Assembly: GCA_037176885.1 (NCBI GenBank)
Contig: JAWWNJ010000076.1
Span: 496,001 to 560,000, forward strand
Reading direction: 5' to 3'
DNA: 64,000 nt
Source of the DNA: Favolaschia claudopus
Taxonomy: Eukaryota > Basidiomycota > Agaricomycetes > Agaricales > Mycenaceae
Shown: positions 11,097 through 21,527 of the stretch, piece after piece
Layout: the number at the start of each line of letters is the position of its first letter
Position numbering within the stretch: the first letter of the stretch is position 1
Position numbers and translations under genes: made by a program
Notes under the pieces: generated by a model
The model's input: the letters and a program-made list of their open reading frames with translations, nothing else
Told to the model about the DNA's origin: nothing
Databases searched by the model: none

Positions 11097-13539
11097 ATGA
11101 GCACAATGAGCGAGAAAGCGACTATCCAGCCCAGACCCTCCACTGCGCCTCCCCGCTACACCATTGTTCTTACTTCGGCCATAAGTCTCGCTCTGGGTGT
11201 CGCTCTTGCCTCGTTTTCGTTACTCCATTCATCCTCGAATGCGGCGGGAAATCATCATCCTGCCGCGCATCGTGTCGGCCGACTTCCAGGTTCGTGTCTG
11301 CCTGTGGTTATTTCAGTTTGATATCGAAACCGGAGAAACCTTAGTCATGGGGTACAACAGTAAGGCCACTGCTTCCTTCATTATTCGCAAGCTGATGCAA
11401 TGTAGCTTGGAACGCATACCATGTAAGTTTCCTGTTGTGAGTGCGGGGGAAAGTGTCGAGTTGTAACCGCTTTTCCAGTGCGAAATCAACCAAACCCTCA
11501 TCCTCGAGACTACCCAACTTATAAAGTCGTTGGGACTTTCCGTAAGTTTCTCGTCGCATCCTGATATTTTTCGTTCTTTCAAACGATTCGCTAGGACATC
11601 GGCTACAACTACGTCAACATCGACGACTGCTATTCTGAGAAACAGCGAAATGCCAATGGTGACATCGTTGCTGGTCGGTACATTGTCTCCTTTGCTTGAA
11701 TCCTCACTTTCGTCGCGAACAGACAAGGTCCGATTCCCGATGGGAATGCGCTGGCTGACGGATAAAATTCACTCCGTTGGACTGTGAGTGACTCTCAGAT
11801 TACACACTGACGCTGAAATTGAGCTCATTATCTGAACCAGGAAAGCGGGCATTGTATGTTTCTCCTGATTCGCGATCACTCAAACATTTATATCCTCCAT
11901 AGTATAGTGATGCTGGGTGGTACACCTGCGCATTGTATCCCGGTTCGTTCCAGAACGAGGAGAGGTGCGTATTTCATTCATTCATTGGTCTTCAGCTCCA
12001 TCTAGTCGGTCATTCATAGAGACGCAAAGCTGTTCAGCGACGAATGGGGCTTCGATTTGCTCAAGTACGATAACTGCGCCGTCCCATACGACAATTACAC
12101 GCGCGAAAATATCATCGGCCGTAAGTAATTCTTTCATTCACTTTGCAGCAGCAATAACTGAAGCAACTATGGCCAGGATACACCCGAATGGCCGACGCCA
12201 TCACAGCGCAATCCAAAGCCTCAGGAAAACCGCCAATGGTGTTCTCCCTGTGCGATTGGGGAAATGTGAGTGCACCTTTCGGATACTCATTCGCCTGACT
12301 CAATTATTTCCTCAAAATTCAGCAACAACCGTGGTTATGGGCGAAACGGCTTGGACAGAGTTGGCGCGTAAGTCTGTCTCTCTTCAGTCTTCCTTTTTTC
12401 CCTCTAATTCTTTCAAGACTACCGGCGATATTGGTCTGTTTTCCGTTCATTCCGCTCGCATCGTGAAACTCATTCGGTATTCTATAGGTCCAAACTGGGC
12501 TTCGGTAGCAAACATCATCAACCAGTATGTCTTCTCTTTCTTTTTCTCTTTCTCGCCTTTCTAATCTACAAACCCGCAGGAATTCCTTCTATTCCTGGGC
12601 AACGGACTTTTATGCGCATGGCGATCTCGATATGGTATGTCAATTGTGAGTGCTTTTCGAGTGCGATCATGATTGATGAGTCGGTGTAGCTGGAAGTCGG
12701 CAACGGCGACCTTACCTACGAAGAGGCGAAGGCGCATTTCACTGTGTGGAGTTTCATGAGATCTCCTCTTCTTATTGTGAGCGCTTGATCTCTAAATCGT
12801 CTAGTGAAATCAATTTTCACTGACAACCAATGACTTAGGGCACGCATGTATGCATCGCGTTCTGCATTTTTTCGTCCCGTCTCACGACCAAACAGCTGGC
12901 TTCCGCGACCTCAGAAACACTCGAAATCCTCAAGAACACCGAAGTCATCGCGATTAATCAAGACCCCGTTGTTGGAACGGCTGTTACGCCGTTTAGATGG
13001 GGTGTCAATGTCAGTGTCCTCATTTGAGCACTAGCTCACTTGTTGATAAATTCATCGTTAGCCGAACTGGAGCAACAACGCATCCCATCCCGCACAATAC
13101 TGGAGTGGGGAGAGTCAGAATGGGACGATCGTTATGATGGTGAGTTGCTCCTGATCTCATTCGTGAACAAGGATAAAGCGCCGATTCACTCTGAAATCTG
13201 TAGCTCAACGTGTTGGATGAGCCGGCAGACATGTTCTTCAACCTCACCGAGTCTCCCTGGATCCGTGCTGGAAGGCAGTATTCCGTCCGAGTGAGTTTCT
13301 GTTCTTTGTCCCTTATCTATCTTTCTATGGATTCACTCTGACTGCCGTCTCAGGACCTTTGGAGCCACACAGACAACGGAACCGCCGTACGCAACATCAG
13401 CGTTGAGGCTGTCCCGCCTCATGGTGTTGTCGCGCTGCTTCTCCGAGATGCGGGTGACGAGCCGGAGGGTCTTGAACCGAGGTGTGCGGTGCGGGACTGG
13501 TGTATTGACAAGAACGGGACGCTCTTGTATGGCAATTGA
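11097..13539 (+). CDS. GH27 alpha-galactosidase with N-terminal membrane segment
   Basis: A gene with more than a dozen short introns. The N-terminus ([15 protein letters not shown]) is polar and is followed by a hydrophobic stretch, [20 protein letters not shown], that reads as a signal-anchor or uncleaved signal. Joined exons then give [26 protein letters not shown], the nucleophile block [13 protein letters not shown] (Asp of KYDNC) and the acid/base block QSWRTTGDIGPNW (Asp of GDI), followed by [11 protein letters not shown], the end of the barrel. A C-terminal beta domain ends GTLLYGN. These are the family 27 signatures; the enzyme should release terminal alpha-linked galactose (alpha-N-acetylgalactosaminidase activity also occurs in the family). 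All expected catalytic residues are present, so it looks functional. Whether it is secreted or anchored is inferred from the N-terminus only. Confidence 0.85.
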
Positions 13540-13654
13540 GCGACTATCGTAGCATGCTCTCCCACCTTCCATTTGCGACTCTGAACGAATACATTTCACG
13601 AAAGTTTGTACCACTATTCGACTAAGTTGTGTACTGTGATTGATCCAATGCCTC

Positions 13655-14210
13655 TCAGCAAGTCAGATTCCCATTTTCGTTACTGAAGCATTGGTCTATA
13701 ATCTATCAATAACCCTTTCGGAGCAGAATGAATGAAAGCCCTACTCATATCAAAATTCACAGTCGTCACAATCTCGCCCTTGTCATCCTTGCAATGAGCT
13801 GAGATCGCGAAAAAAGTTGATCCAAATTTGATATCATAGAACACGCAGCTCCCGCCTGCGCCGCCGCTGCCAGGCGTCAGTCTGTTTGTACATTTAACGA
13901 ACGAAGAATTTGGAAGCACCTACTTTTTCTGACATGCCAGCCCACCATTCCTATTTGCCACACAGTTACTGATCGGGATTTCGGTGAGATGAGGCTTGTG
14001 GTCTACTGTATCGCAAGAGGCACGGAGGTTGGCGGTGTTGGGGATGAGGGTCCAGAGGGTGCAGGTCGCTGCGGCGTTGCTTCGGGCCTCGAGTTCGCCC
14101 GGGGAGCGCAGGGCGAGTGCATTGTTGTTGTCCGGGACCGCGAGTGCGTGAGCGGCTCCAATGCAGGTGGAGGCGAGAATGAAGGAAGTGAGCGTCTGGA
14201 AGAAATGCAT
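13655..14210 (-). CDS. Secreted cyanovirin-N-like (CVNH) protein 2
   Basis: Paralogue of the gene at 4347-4901, on the opposite strand. Exons: 14210-13924, 13866-13745 and 13695-13655. The signal peptide reads MHFFQTLTSFILASTCIGAA. Half-repeats are LRASCDT..ISNCVANRNGGL and ISAHCKDD..NQCFSNENGNL. Exon-intron phases match copy 1 exactly. Compared with copy 1, it has an insertion rich in Asn/Ala/Leu just before the LEAR propeptide end. CVNH folds bind glycans; partner and role here are unknown. The two copies face each other across about 9 kb, which suggests an inverted duplication with the intervening genes between them. Confidence 0.8.
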
Positions 14211-14267
14211 CGCCAAAGTATCACTGGTAGGCAAGTGATGATTTTTTTTCGAAGCCCGGGAGGCTGC

Positions 14268-14273
14268 TTTATA
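14268..14273 (-). promoter_or_regulatory. TATA box of CVNH gene 2
   Basis: On the minus strand this reads TATAAA, about 60 bases upstream of the ATG at 14210, the same spacing as in copy 1. Flanking promoter sequence is also conserved with copy 1 (cgggcttcgaaaa, tcacttgcctaycagtga). Confidence 0.6.
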
Positions 14274-16217
14274 GTGTTGAACTCAAGCGCTTATTGACAT
14301 TGCGATCGGTGACCAGCCTGCGATCCGCATTTAAATTCAGTCTATGTATCAGCGCCCGCCGTACGATTGCTTGGTATCAGTGCATTCTTGGCGTCAGTCT
14401 TGGCTAGCGGTTTCTGTATTTCTCGCAAGCATTAACTCGGAGCAATAAAAGCATTCTTGGCTCGTTATTTTCTCCAGATCAATTGACTTGAATTGACCGA
14501 ATGGCGAAGATTGACACAACTCCTGGCTCGCCGGACGATTGGCCCGGAAATTGAAAGGAAAGTAAAGCCAAAAACGCATGGCTGTACGATGAGCGCTGGA
14601 TACTCTATGAGGGTCGGTTCGGCCCGACCCGTAAAATATATCAGCGGCAGCAAAATTGATATATTTTTCGAATGAAAATAGTGTCAGTGGACAACTTGCA
14701 GCTACCTACAGATGACTTAGATTTTGATCGAGGTTGGGGGAAGAAAGATGCGCAAGACGCACGAATCGGCGGCGGCACAACTGGTTGTACCATCATTGAT
14801 GATCAACCTGTCTATGATAGCCGAAAGCGCCGAAGGTTTCTGAGGGCGCGCTTGGGGCGTGCTGTTCGCAACTCAACCGAGAGGAAGAAGTCAATTACAG
14901 CTGTTTGCAAAGCTAATGGCACTTCCGATGATTTTATAAATGAAGAACAACTTCAATGCCCGAACTTACTTTACCTGTTTCACACTCAATTCCTGCTCGA
15001 TTCACATGTTTGTAGGCTCGAATCGAAGCGCATCGACGGGGCTTTCATCCCATATCTAAGTTGCCCTCTAACCCCAGAATTTCGCGATCCTTGATTTCAA
15101 CTGATCGGCGTTGATATGAAGACTGAAACTGACACAACTTACTCATTTCTTGTCAGAATCACGTCAACCTGGGTGATTATGGAAGGCAGAACATAGGCAA
15201 TGAGTTCTGCAACTTCAAAATGCATGGCAAGGACCAATCACTCTCGTAAAAATGAAATTACATACCATAGCATGATTCTCAGTGCCGAGCTGTTTGATTC
15301 ATGTATTTTCAAAAGGTGAGATTGCAGATCGGTTCTGACCTCCAGTCTCGTCATACAATTTCTTTATAGCACCGGAATATGTTCAAAACTGAGTGAGAAC
15401 GGAGCGAACCACTTTCCAATCAGGCTGTGTATACTCGGCATGATGCAATCAATCTTCGGCAACCCCGGCCGGCCGTGTGCCGAGGGTGTGGAAGCGCCGC
15501 CTAATCGCTTCAAAACAAGCATTCAACTGAGTGAATTGGACGAGAATTGAGGGAGATATGAGCAGTTCAAGACGGTATGTTCAAAATGCTTTCTTTACAT
15601 CAAAAAACAAGAAGTGCCATTAGCTTTGCAAACAGCTGTAATTTGAATGCATCTACATTCCCTAGCTCTCAAGCTGGCGCCACTTCACATTCTTTGAGAC
15701 GCAACCCCGGAATATTCAAGTTGAACAGGATACAGGAATTCATCGATCAAACAGACAGGCGTATACGGTACAGTACACTTAATACTCAGAAAAGTTTTGC
15801 CATTCCATCGCTCGTCTTCCTCTTAATGCGTCAACTTGTGAGATGAATTGGAGCTAACAAGGGTAGAAGTACAGTAGTCTTGGATTCGAAGGCCAACATT
15901 CCATCAATGATTTACTGACGGCCGAACTGATGGCCACTATCTCAACAGAACAGTGCGACCGTCATTCGTTCTTCGGTTTGTAATGCCTTCTGGGCTCATC
16001 ATGCATGAGGCACTCCAGTGGCTTTAAACTTTTTTCGAAACTCATCTCTTCGTCTCTCACTGTAAGTAATTTTCGTCAATGATATCATCGCAGCATAAGG
16101 TTGAACCGTATCGTCAGACTCAACATCATGTTCGTCGAGGCAAGGGTTAAATAGCGCGCATAGCAGTCGCTCTCTTCCAACATCTCTCTCACTTCCACAG
16201 CATAGTATAACTCCATC
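14274..16217. other. Gene-poor stretch upstream of the dehydrogenase
   Basis: About 1.9 kb with no supported gene. An open frame of 140 codons starts at 14672 on the plus strand, but its composition is unremarkable, it has no recognised motif and lacks the codon pattern of the neighbouring genes, so it is not called. The end near 16020-16200 is pyrimidine-rich and probably the dehydrogenase promoter. Confidence 0.4.
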
Positions 16218-17165
16218 ATGTCATCCGAAAATCACTTCCATCTCGAAGACGTCTTCAATGTCAAAGGAAAAGTTGCTCTAGTCACTGGAGGTGGCTCGGG
16301 CATCGGGTTAATGGCACGTATTTTTTCATGGATATGTTGTTATATTTTCCTGAACTCCCCAAGGCGGCGCAAGCCCTCGCTTGTAACGGCGCAAAAGTCT
16401 ACATCGTCGGTCGCACCCAAGAAAAGCTCGAAGCTGCAAGCCACCATCATGGGAAAGATATCGCTGGAGAAATCATTCCGCTCTCCGGCGATGTGACGAA
16501 GAAGGAGGGTATACAGTGAGCTCGATTTTCGTGCACAAAACGCAGGTGCTGATTCGGCTTTTGAAAGGAAACTCGTGCAAGAAATCGAATCCCGCGAGAA
16601 ATGTCTCTGCATCCTGGTCAACAACGCCGGCATCGCATCCGACAAGAACCCAACAGAGGAAGGCCAAAGTGCCGACGAGATCAGCAAAAACTTGTTCAAT
16701 TCCGCAAAGTGCGTATGCCCTCACGATCATTCTGTTTGTTGAGCAAGCTAACACGGAAGCGTAGCATGGAGGAATGGAACTCCGTCTACACCTCGAACGT
16801 CATCGCCCCGTACATGATGGCCACCGCCTTCCTCCCCCTCCTCCAGCGCGCCACGGACATCCACCACGGCTTCTCCGGAACCATCATCAACATCACCTCC
16901 ATCTCAGGCATGCTCCGCATCACGCAGGGCGGCCAATTCCCCTACAACACCAGCAAGGCCGCGTTCATCCACCTCAACAAGCTCCTTGCGTCCGAAATCG
17001 CTGCGAGCGCGGGGCTGAAGATCCGCGTGAATGCGATCGCGCCGGGGATATTCCCGTCGGAGATGACGACGGAGGGGAGTGGGGAGGACCAGAAGAGTCG
17101 GATGCCGAAGGAGGCGAGGGGGGAGTTGCCTAGTGGGCGGCCGGGGAATGAGCGGGATATGGCGG

Positions 17166-17331
17166 TGTAGTGGGGTTTGTGGGTCGCCATCACTTTGGTT
17201 CTGTTTGGCAGCAGCCTCTAGCGTAGATCACATCCCAGCTTGTCTGTAGCCATCGCTATAGAGCCCTTTGCTAGCTATCCCGCAGGGTCTCAGGCTTCCA
17301 GACCACCACTTAGCCATTCCTCCCGGACACA
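17166..17331 (+). repeat. Left LTR of TRIM-like element
   Basis: 166 bp, TG...CA ends, read as identical to the right LTR. It interrupts the dehydrogenase frame after codon GCG and contributes the stop TAG. Confidence 0.9.
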
Positions 17332-17333
17332 TC

Positions 17334-17349
17334 TGGTGACGAGAGTGAT
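17334..17349 (+). other. Putative primer-binding site
   Basis: Starts TGGTGACGAGAGTGA, two bases inside the left LTR. The TGG start is what a tRNA 3' CCA end would pair with. The specific tRNA was not identified; comparison with the host tRNA set would settle it. Confidence 0.55.
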
Positions 17350-17497
17350 ATTCTTTCCCAGGAAGCGCCATTCCCGCTGCTTTTGCTTGCCTGCCGCCAC
17401 GTCGACATCCGGATAGTTTTCTTCTGATTTTCTCCTGCTTCCCCGCTTCTCCTGCTTTCTCCTGCTCCCCTGCTGCGCTTCCGACTCCCGCTCCCGA

Positions 17498-18472
17498 ATG
17501 ACCAAGAAGAACCGCAGAAAAAATACCGCGCCACCTGCGGCTATGGCCATTCTGCCCACAAATACAGCTCCAGCATCGGCCGCTCCATCCCCTGCTCCCG
17601 CCGAAGACTTAGATATAGAATGGGAACGATTCCAGCTCACCTCGCTGTGCACCCCCGTCCCCGACACACTCGACGATCGATTTGGCGCGCTTTCAGACGT
17701 ACCCGCTGACTGTCTGGCAGCGTACCGACAAGCGCTCTCATACGGCCAGGATATGGGCGAGGCCATTGTCGGCCAACGTTGGCTTCTCGCGCTCGGCATT
17801 GGATTACGCGCCGGGCGTGCTATGGCTGGCACCGTCGCGACTAGCATTGACGGGGAGGAGATTGCGCGGGATGCTTACGAGAAGGGTGAATCAGAAGGGA
17901 AGCGGTTGGGATTCATTGAGGGACGTGATTTCGAGAAGGCGAAGGTCAGGAAGATGAGCGGAATGTTTTCTGCGTGCGTTACCGTTGATATTGGCGTCGG
18001 TACTGATCCTCCGAACGCACCTACCCCTTCCCCTGCTCCCGAATGTATTCCCTCTGCGCCGTTTCTGCCGGCCGCACCCGCCACCTCCACTACTCCGTCT
18101 CTGGACGCCCCCGCTGCATCGCCCCCGCCTGTCGATTGGGCCGCCGACGTTGCGCTCGCCGAGGACATCGACGTTTCTCGCCCCCGTTCTCCGCCGCGCG
18201 ACCTTTCCGTCCTTCGTTCCGACGCGACATCGAAGCCGTTCTGCTCGCTTCAGCATCGTGCCCGCCGCACTCGTCGTACACCGCACCGCCCCATGTTTTC
18301 ATCCTCGTCCCGCCCTCGCCATTCGTTCCGCACCGCTGCGCCGAGCTCAGATTTTGCTCACCCAAGCCGACTTGATTGGGACCGAGATCCGACTCTCCAA
18401 GGTTTAGGTCGGGTTCTGCGCATGTTGGGTTGGGTTCAGGAGGGGGCCCAAGCGACGAGGACGTCGCTTTAG
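17498..18472 (+). CDS. ORF of unknown function inside TRIM-like element
   Basis: 324 codons filling most of the element interior and ending just before the polypurine-like tract. The start MTKKNRRKNTAPP is basic, then proline/alanine-rich. The middle (about residues 40-150) is a compact, helix-rich region with AYRQALSYGQDMGEAIVG, IGLRAGRAMAG and YEKGESEGKRLGFIEGRDF. The last third is proline/serine/arginine-rich with RRTRRTPHRP. No zinc knuckle, gag domain, protease DTG or polymerase motif is visible, so it is neither a recognisable Gag nor Pol. It could be a diverged nucleic-acid-binding Gag substitute or a captured host fragment. The uninterrupted frame in an element with identical LTRs suggests it is recent or maintained. 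Confidence 0.6.
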   Translation: MTKKNRRKNTAPPAAMAILPTNTAPASAAPSPAPAEDLDIEWERFQLTSLCTPVPDTLDDRFGALSDVPADCLAAYRQALSYGQDMGEAIVGQRWLLALGIGLRAGRAMAGTVATSIDGEEIARDAYEKGESEGKRLGFIEGRDFEKAKVRKMSGMFSACVTVDIGVGTDPPNAPTPSPAPECIPSAPFLPAAPATSTTPSLDAPAASPPPVDWAADVALAEDIDVSRPRSPPRDLSVLRSDATSKPFCSLQHRARRTRRTPHRPMFSSSSRPRHSFRTAAPSSDFAHPSRLDWDRDPTLQGLGRVLRMLGWVQEGAQATRTSL

Positions 18473-18487
18473 GTCTGGGTGGGCAGA

Positions 18488-18653
18488 TGTAGTGGGGTTT
18501 GTGGGTCGCCATCACTTTGGTTCTGTTTGGCAGCAGCCTCTAGCGTAGATCACATCCCAGCTTGTCTGTAGCCATCGCTATAGAGCCCTTTGCTAGCTAT
18601 CCCGCAGGGTCTCAGGCTTCCAGACCACCACTTAGCCATTCCTCCCGGACACA
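18488..18653 (+). repeat. Right LTR of TRIM-like element
   Basis: 166 bp, read as identical to the left LTR at 17166-17331. It is followed by the GCGG target repeat and the 3' end of the dehydrogenase coding sequence. Confidence 0.9.
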
Positions 18654-18780
18654 GCGGCGGCGGTGTTGTTTGCGGCGTGTTGTCAGTATTTGAATGGGCA
18701 GAATATTGCGGTGGATGGGGGGTATTTGATCAAAGCTGGACAGTAGTGGTACGAATTTTCGAATCCGAATACTCGTGTAA

Positions 18781-19989
18781 TCATAACAGCAGTCGAAAGG
18801 GATAGCCTGTGAACGTGCATTAGTGTCGTGATTGAGAGTGGTTGGGATAGATTCTCACCTGGATGTTTAGCTTTATAGAAACCAACTAAGATTGAATACA
18901 CCATGACTATGCATGTCGTCCAGAAGTATATATGTAGTCGTTGAACCAGTGGAGACCGTTGACGGGGAGCTACGGTGATCAGCATGAAGAATGAAAATGC
19001 TAGAACGCCATCTGTGTACATGTACAGCGATGAGTCGAGATTTCATCCCGACAACAAAAATCAAAAACGTCGACTCACAAATCGTAAACACAAGCTGCAT
19101 CTCTCGACCGAACTGATTCTGCCTTCCGCGAGCAATCCACCCTCCGTCCAGACCTACCAAGGGCGCCTCGCGGATACGCGTGTACATGAGACCGGAAGTC
19201 ATGACGATTATTACGATGACGGTAGAAACGGGGACGGTCCACCGCAGGATCGCAAAGAGTATAGTGGTTAGCGGTTTCCGGAAATAGAATGCAATGGTGC
19301 CGAGCCAGAAGAGAGGAGATATGATTGAGAACCAGCGTTTCCACGGAAATGGTTCCTTGTACGGGATGGGGATTGGTGTGACGTTCAAGGAGAGCTGCTC
19401 AGCGAGGATTTTAGGCTCCCATCCGCTGCGAAGAGCGTCATTATACGGCGTGCTGAGAGAAACAGCAGATCTACACGCCTTCCCGAAATATCGTGTTTCC
19501 AAGACTCCGCTTCGCCTCTTCGCACTCGCCGCGCTCCCTCGGTTGGCAGATAGTTGTAGACAGTAGGTGCGGTTTCGAGGTTCAGCTTTCGTATAACGTC
19601 GGGCGAGTCAATAAAGTCGACCAATCCGAAAAAGTGATGGTCACGGTGATATTTCGGTGCGCCTTTATACCACGCTTGGGCCACGGAGGTCCAGGACGCG
19701 TTGAATGCTCTGTATATGCGTCACTCGGTGAACGATTGGAATGACGACGGAGAGAACATAAGGTAAAAGAATACATACATGCATGCATTACATCCCTGTA
19801 GAGACGTGAACACAACAGACGCAGACCAGATACGACGCGGATTTGCTGAGGTCAAGAGATCGAAGGATGTGGAGTCGAGTTTGATGATACCATTGCCTGC
19901 AGCTGCCAGGTCGACGAGGTGTTGGTGCACATCGAGAGCGGCGGCAAAGCGCAGTAGAGGGTAGACGTAGAGCGAGAGAAAGAGCATTT
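18781..19989 (-). CDS. OST3: OST3/OST6-type oligosaccharyltransferase subunit
   Basis: Minus-strand gene starting MLFLSLYVYPLLRFAAALD, a signal peptide. The thioredoxin-like luminal domain has VVFTSLQGCNAC, with the CxxC redox pair (CNAC), then AFNASWTSVAQAW and FFGLVDF. Four membrane segments follow, with the family block LMYTRIREAPLVG between helices and QNQFGREMQLV at the start of the third. The last exons encode VLAFSFFMLITVAPRQ, YSILVGFYKAKHPG and the final GYPFRLLL, ending at 18781-18783. The subunit sits in the ER membrane and uses its redox site to slow disulphide formation so that sites can be N-glycosylated. One intron between DISG and GWEPK is in frame only with a GC donor. The gene ends 35 bp from the end of the split dehydrogenase. 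Confidence 0.85.
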
Positions 19990-20681
19990 GGGGCGGGAAG
20001 TGAAGCCACGTCGTTCCGAGAAGTAACCGATTTTCACGATCCCACGAGCTTTGCAAGTGCCGGCGGAAAAATTCCATTGTTAGCGTCAGGACACCGTCAT
20101 GGAAGCAACGAGGATTCAGTACCAGAATCCGGAGGCAGCAGAACTTCATCGATCCATCATCCATGCACTCCGGTTCGGAGACTAGGTCGAAATCTCAAAA
20201 CGAAAAATGTGGACCTCCAACGGTGTCCACAGCGAAATTTCCCAATATGCAGGCTGCAGTCTGAATGCAAACTTGAAGAGACGTAGTGACATCTTGATTG
20301 GCGTAGGCAGGCTTTCGTCAAGAGCACTGAGCATGGAAGGCATCAGACACGGTGGTGGTCCAGGTCAAGCATGAATTTGTTGATGGCGACCGAAGTCGGC
20401 ATGTTCGGCAAGTTGAACCAATTGCCGGTGACTCTTTGTTGAAAAAGTTGAAACTCGTATGTAATCGGAACTGCCAGACAGCCGTAACTGTACTTCACGA
20501 TTTATCTACTAAACTTGAAGGCAGGCCGGCAGCTTGGAGTCTTTTGTTGAAAAATTCGCAAATCGGCTGCTCCTACTCAAAGGGAAAATATCTCCATTCA
20601 TTCTCAATATACAGAGGCGAATAGAAGTTATAGAACCGAAGACGAGATTCTCCGTGTTTGACAGAAGAATCTCAGCACTCA
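19990..20681. other. Region upstream of OST3
   Basis: No supported exon. It contains the promoter side of the minus-strand OST3 gene and the 3' flank of the split F-box gene. Confidence 0.4.
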
Positions 20682-21465
20682 CTAATAGTAACGTGGTTCG
20701 ATCCTCTGCACACCGTCCACTTCGACGATTACGTAGTCAGGCGAGGGCGGCGGTGTCGGCGGTGGGGTGGGCCACGTCGCATGAAAAACCTCGTGGTCCC
20801 ACCTCTGCCACCGTATATAGTCGTAGCCAACGTGATGAAGTGACTGCAAAGCGGCAAACGATACCGTTTGCAAAGTCTTGTGACTTGCGAGGAACCAGCG
20901 AGCGGTGACTTCCTGAGAGTGATGCAAATCGAAACTGTGTTTGAGAAAATTCATTGTTATTCGCAGATGCAGCAGATGGGGGAAGCAGCCCAGGGCGGTG
21001 AGGAAAGCAGGCTGAATGTTTGGCGAAGATTTGAGTGACAAAGACACAGCAGAAACGAAAAGGATACACTCACATCCCGGTCTTGTTCTCTAAACCTAGG
21101 AGGGTCGCTTCGAAATATGTATCGGGGGAGACTGAACTCGAGGATTTCAAGATGAGGTAGCACTGCCGCAATGTGTTGAATCAGAAGAGCAGTGACAAAG
21201 TAGTCAAGATCTAAACACAACTCCTTCAGATCTCGAAGGTGTGCCATATGGCGAAGGGCGGTCGGCAACGTATGATGGTCAAATGGAGAATAAGCGTTCC
21301 GGGGAAACCCCTCGCCGGTATCATACGTGTAACGGTCCGTTTCCACGAATATTATTTCCTTTGCATTACTCTTGCTATATGACATTCTTTCCGTTCACCT
21401 TACTGATTTACCGACCTTGCGGGCGCCAAGGGCGCCGCGCAAGTTACTAACGCTCCTTTAGCTTG

Positions 21466-21492
21466 AGGATCACGGAGTAGCTCCGTGATCCT
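21466..21492. repeat. Perfect hairpin in LTR
   Basis: AGGATCACGGAG, a 3-base centre, then CTCCGTGATCCT: 12-bp perfect arms just upstream of the TATA box. It is also present in the right LTR. It may act in the U3 promoter or form RNA structure in the transcript end. Confidence 0.75.
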
Positions 21493-21519
21493 TTCTTGCT
21501 CCGTTGTTTATTGATGCAG

Positions 21520-21527
21520 TATATAAA
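21520..21527 (+). promoter_or_regulatory. LTR TATA box
   Basis: TATATAAA within the LTR, placed as expected for a U3 promoter; transcription would start roughly 25-35 bases further on. The same box occurs in the right LTR. Confidence 0.65.

Larger units (their letters stand above)
17166..18653 (+). mobile_element. TRIM-like non-autonomous LTR element with a single ORF
   Basis: 1,488 bp bounded by two 166-bp direct repeats that begin TGTAGTGG and end GGACACA and read as identical. The flanks carry a 4-bp GCGG repeat (17162-17165 and 18654-18657). Two bases after the left LTR is a tRNA primer-like tract starting TGGTGACGAGAG; a purine-rich tract (gggtgggcaga) abuts the right LTR. No reverse transcriptase, protease or integrase is encoded. 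The interior holds one ORF (17498-18472). This fits a terminal-repeat retrotransposon in miniature, mobilised in trans. Identical LTRs indicate a very recent insertion. The presence of a sizeable ORF distinguishes it from classical TRIMs. Confidence 0.85.
16218..18746 (+). pseudogene. Short-chain dehydrogenase/reductase split by an LTR element
   Basis: Exons near 16218-16313, 16364-16515, 16568-16708 and 16765-17165 encode a classical SDR: cofactor motif VTGGGSGIG, NAG motif ILVNNAGIAS, catalytic YNTSK, and VNAIAPGIFPSEM. Intron 1 works only with a GC donor (atg|gcacgt), which yields GIGLMAAQALACNGAKV. The frame breaks at 17165, where a TRIM-like element is inserted; its LTR supplies a TAG stop at 17168. 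The tail resumes at 18654-18746 and encodes AVLFAACCQYLNGQ and VDGGYLIKAGQ, the usual SDR end. Removing the element and one GCGG target repeat restores the frame. The predicted truncated product lacks the last helix and strand of the Rossmann subunit, so the allele is probably dead. It was likely an NAD(P)-dependent oxidoreductase; substrate unknown. Confidence 0.85.

Noticed and set aside
14672..15094. 140-codon open frame on the plus strand
   Set aside because: No motif, no signal peptide, no intron context, and composition like the surrounding non-coding DNA; likely chance.
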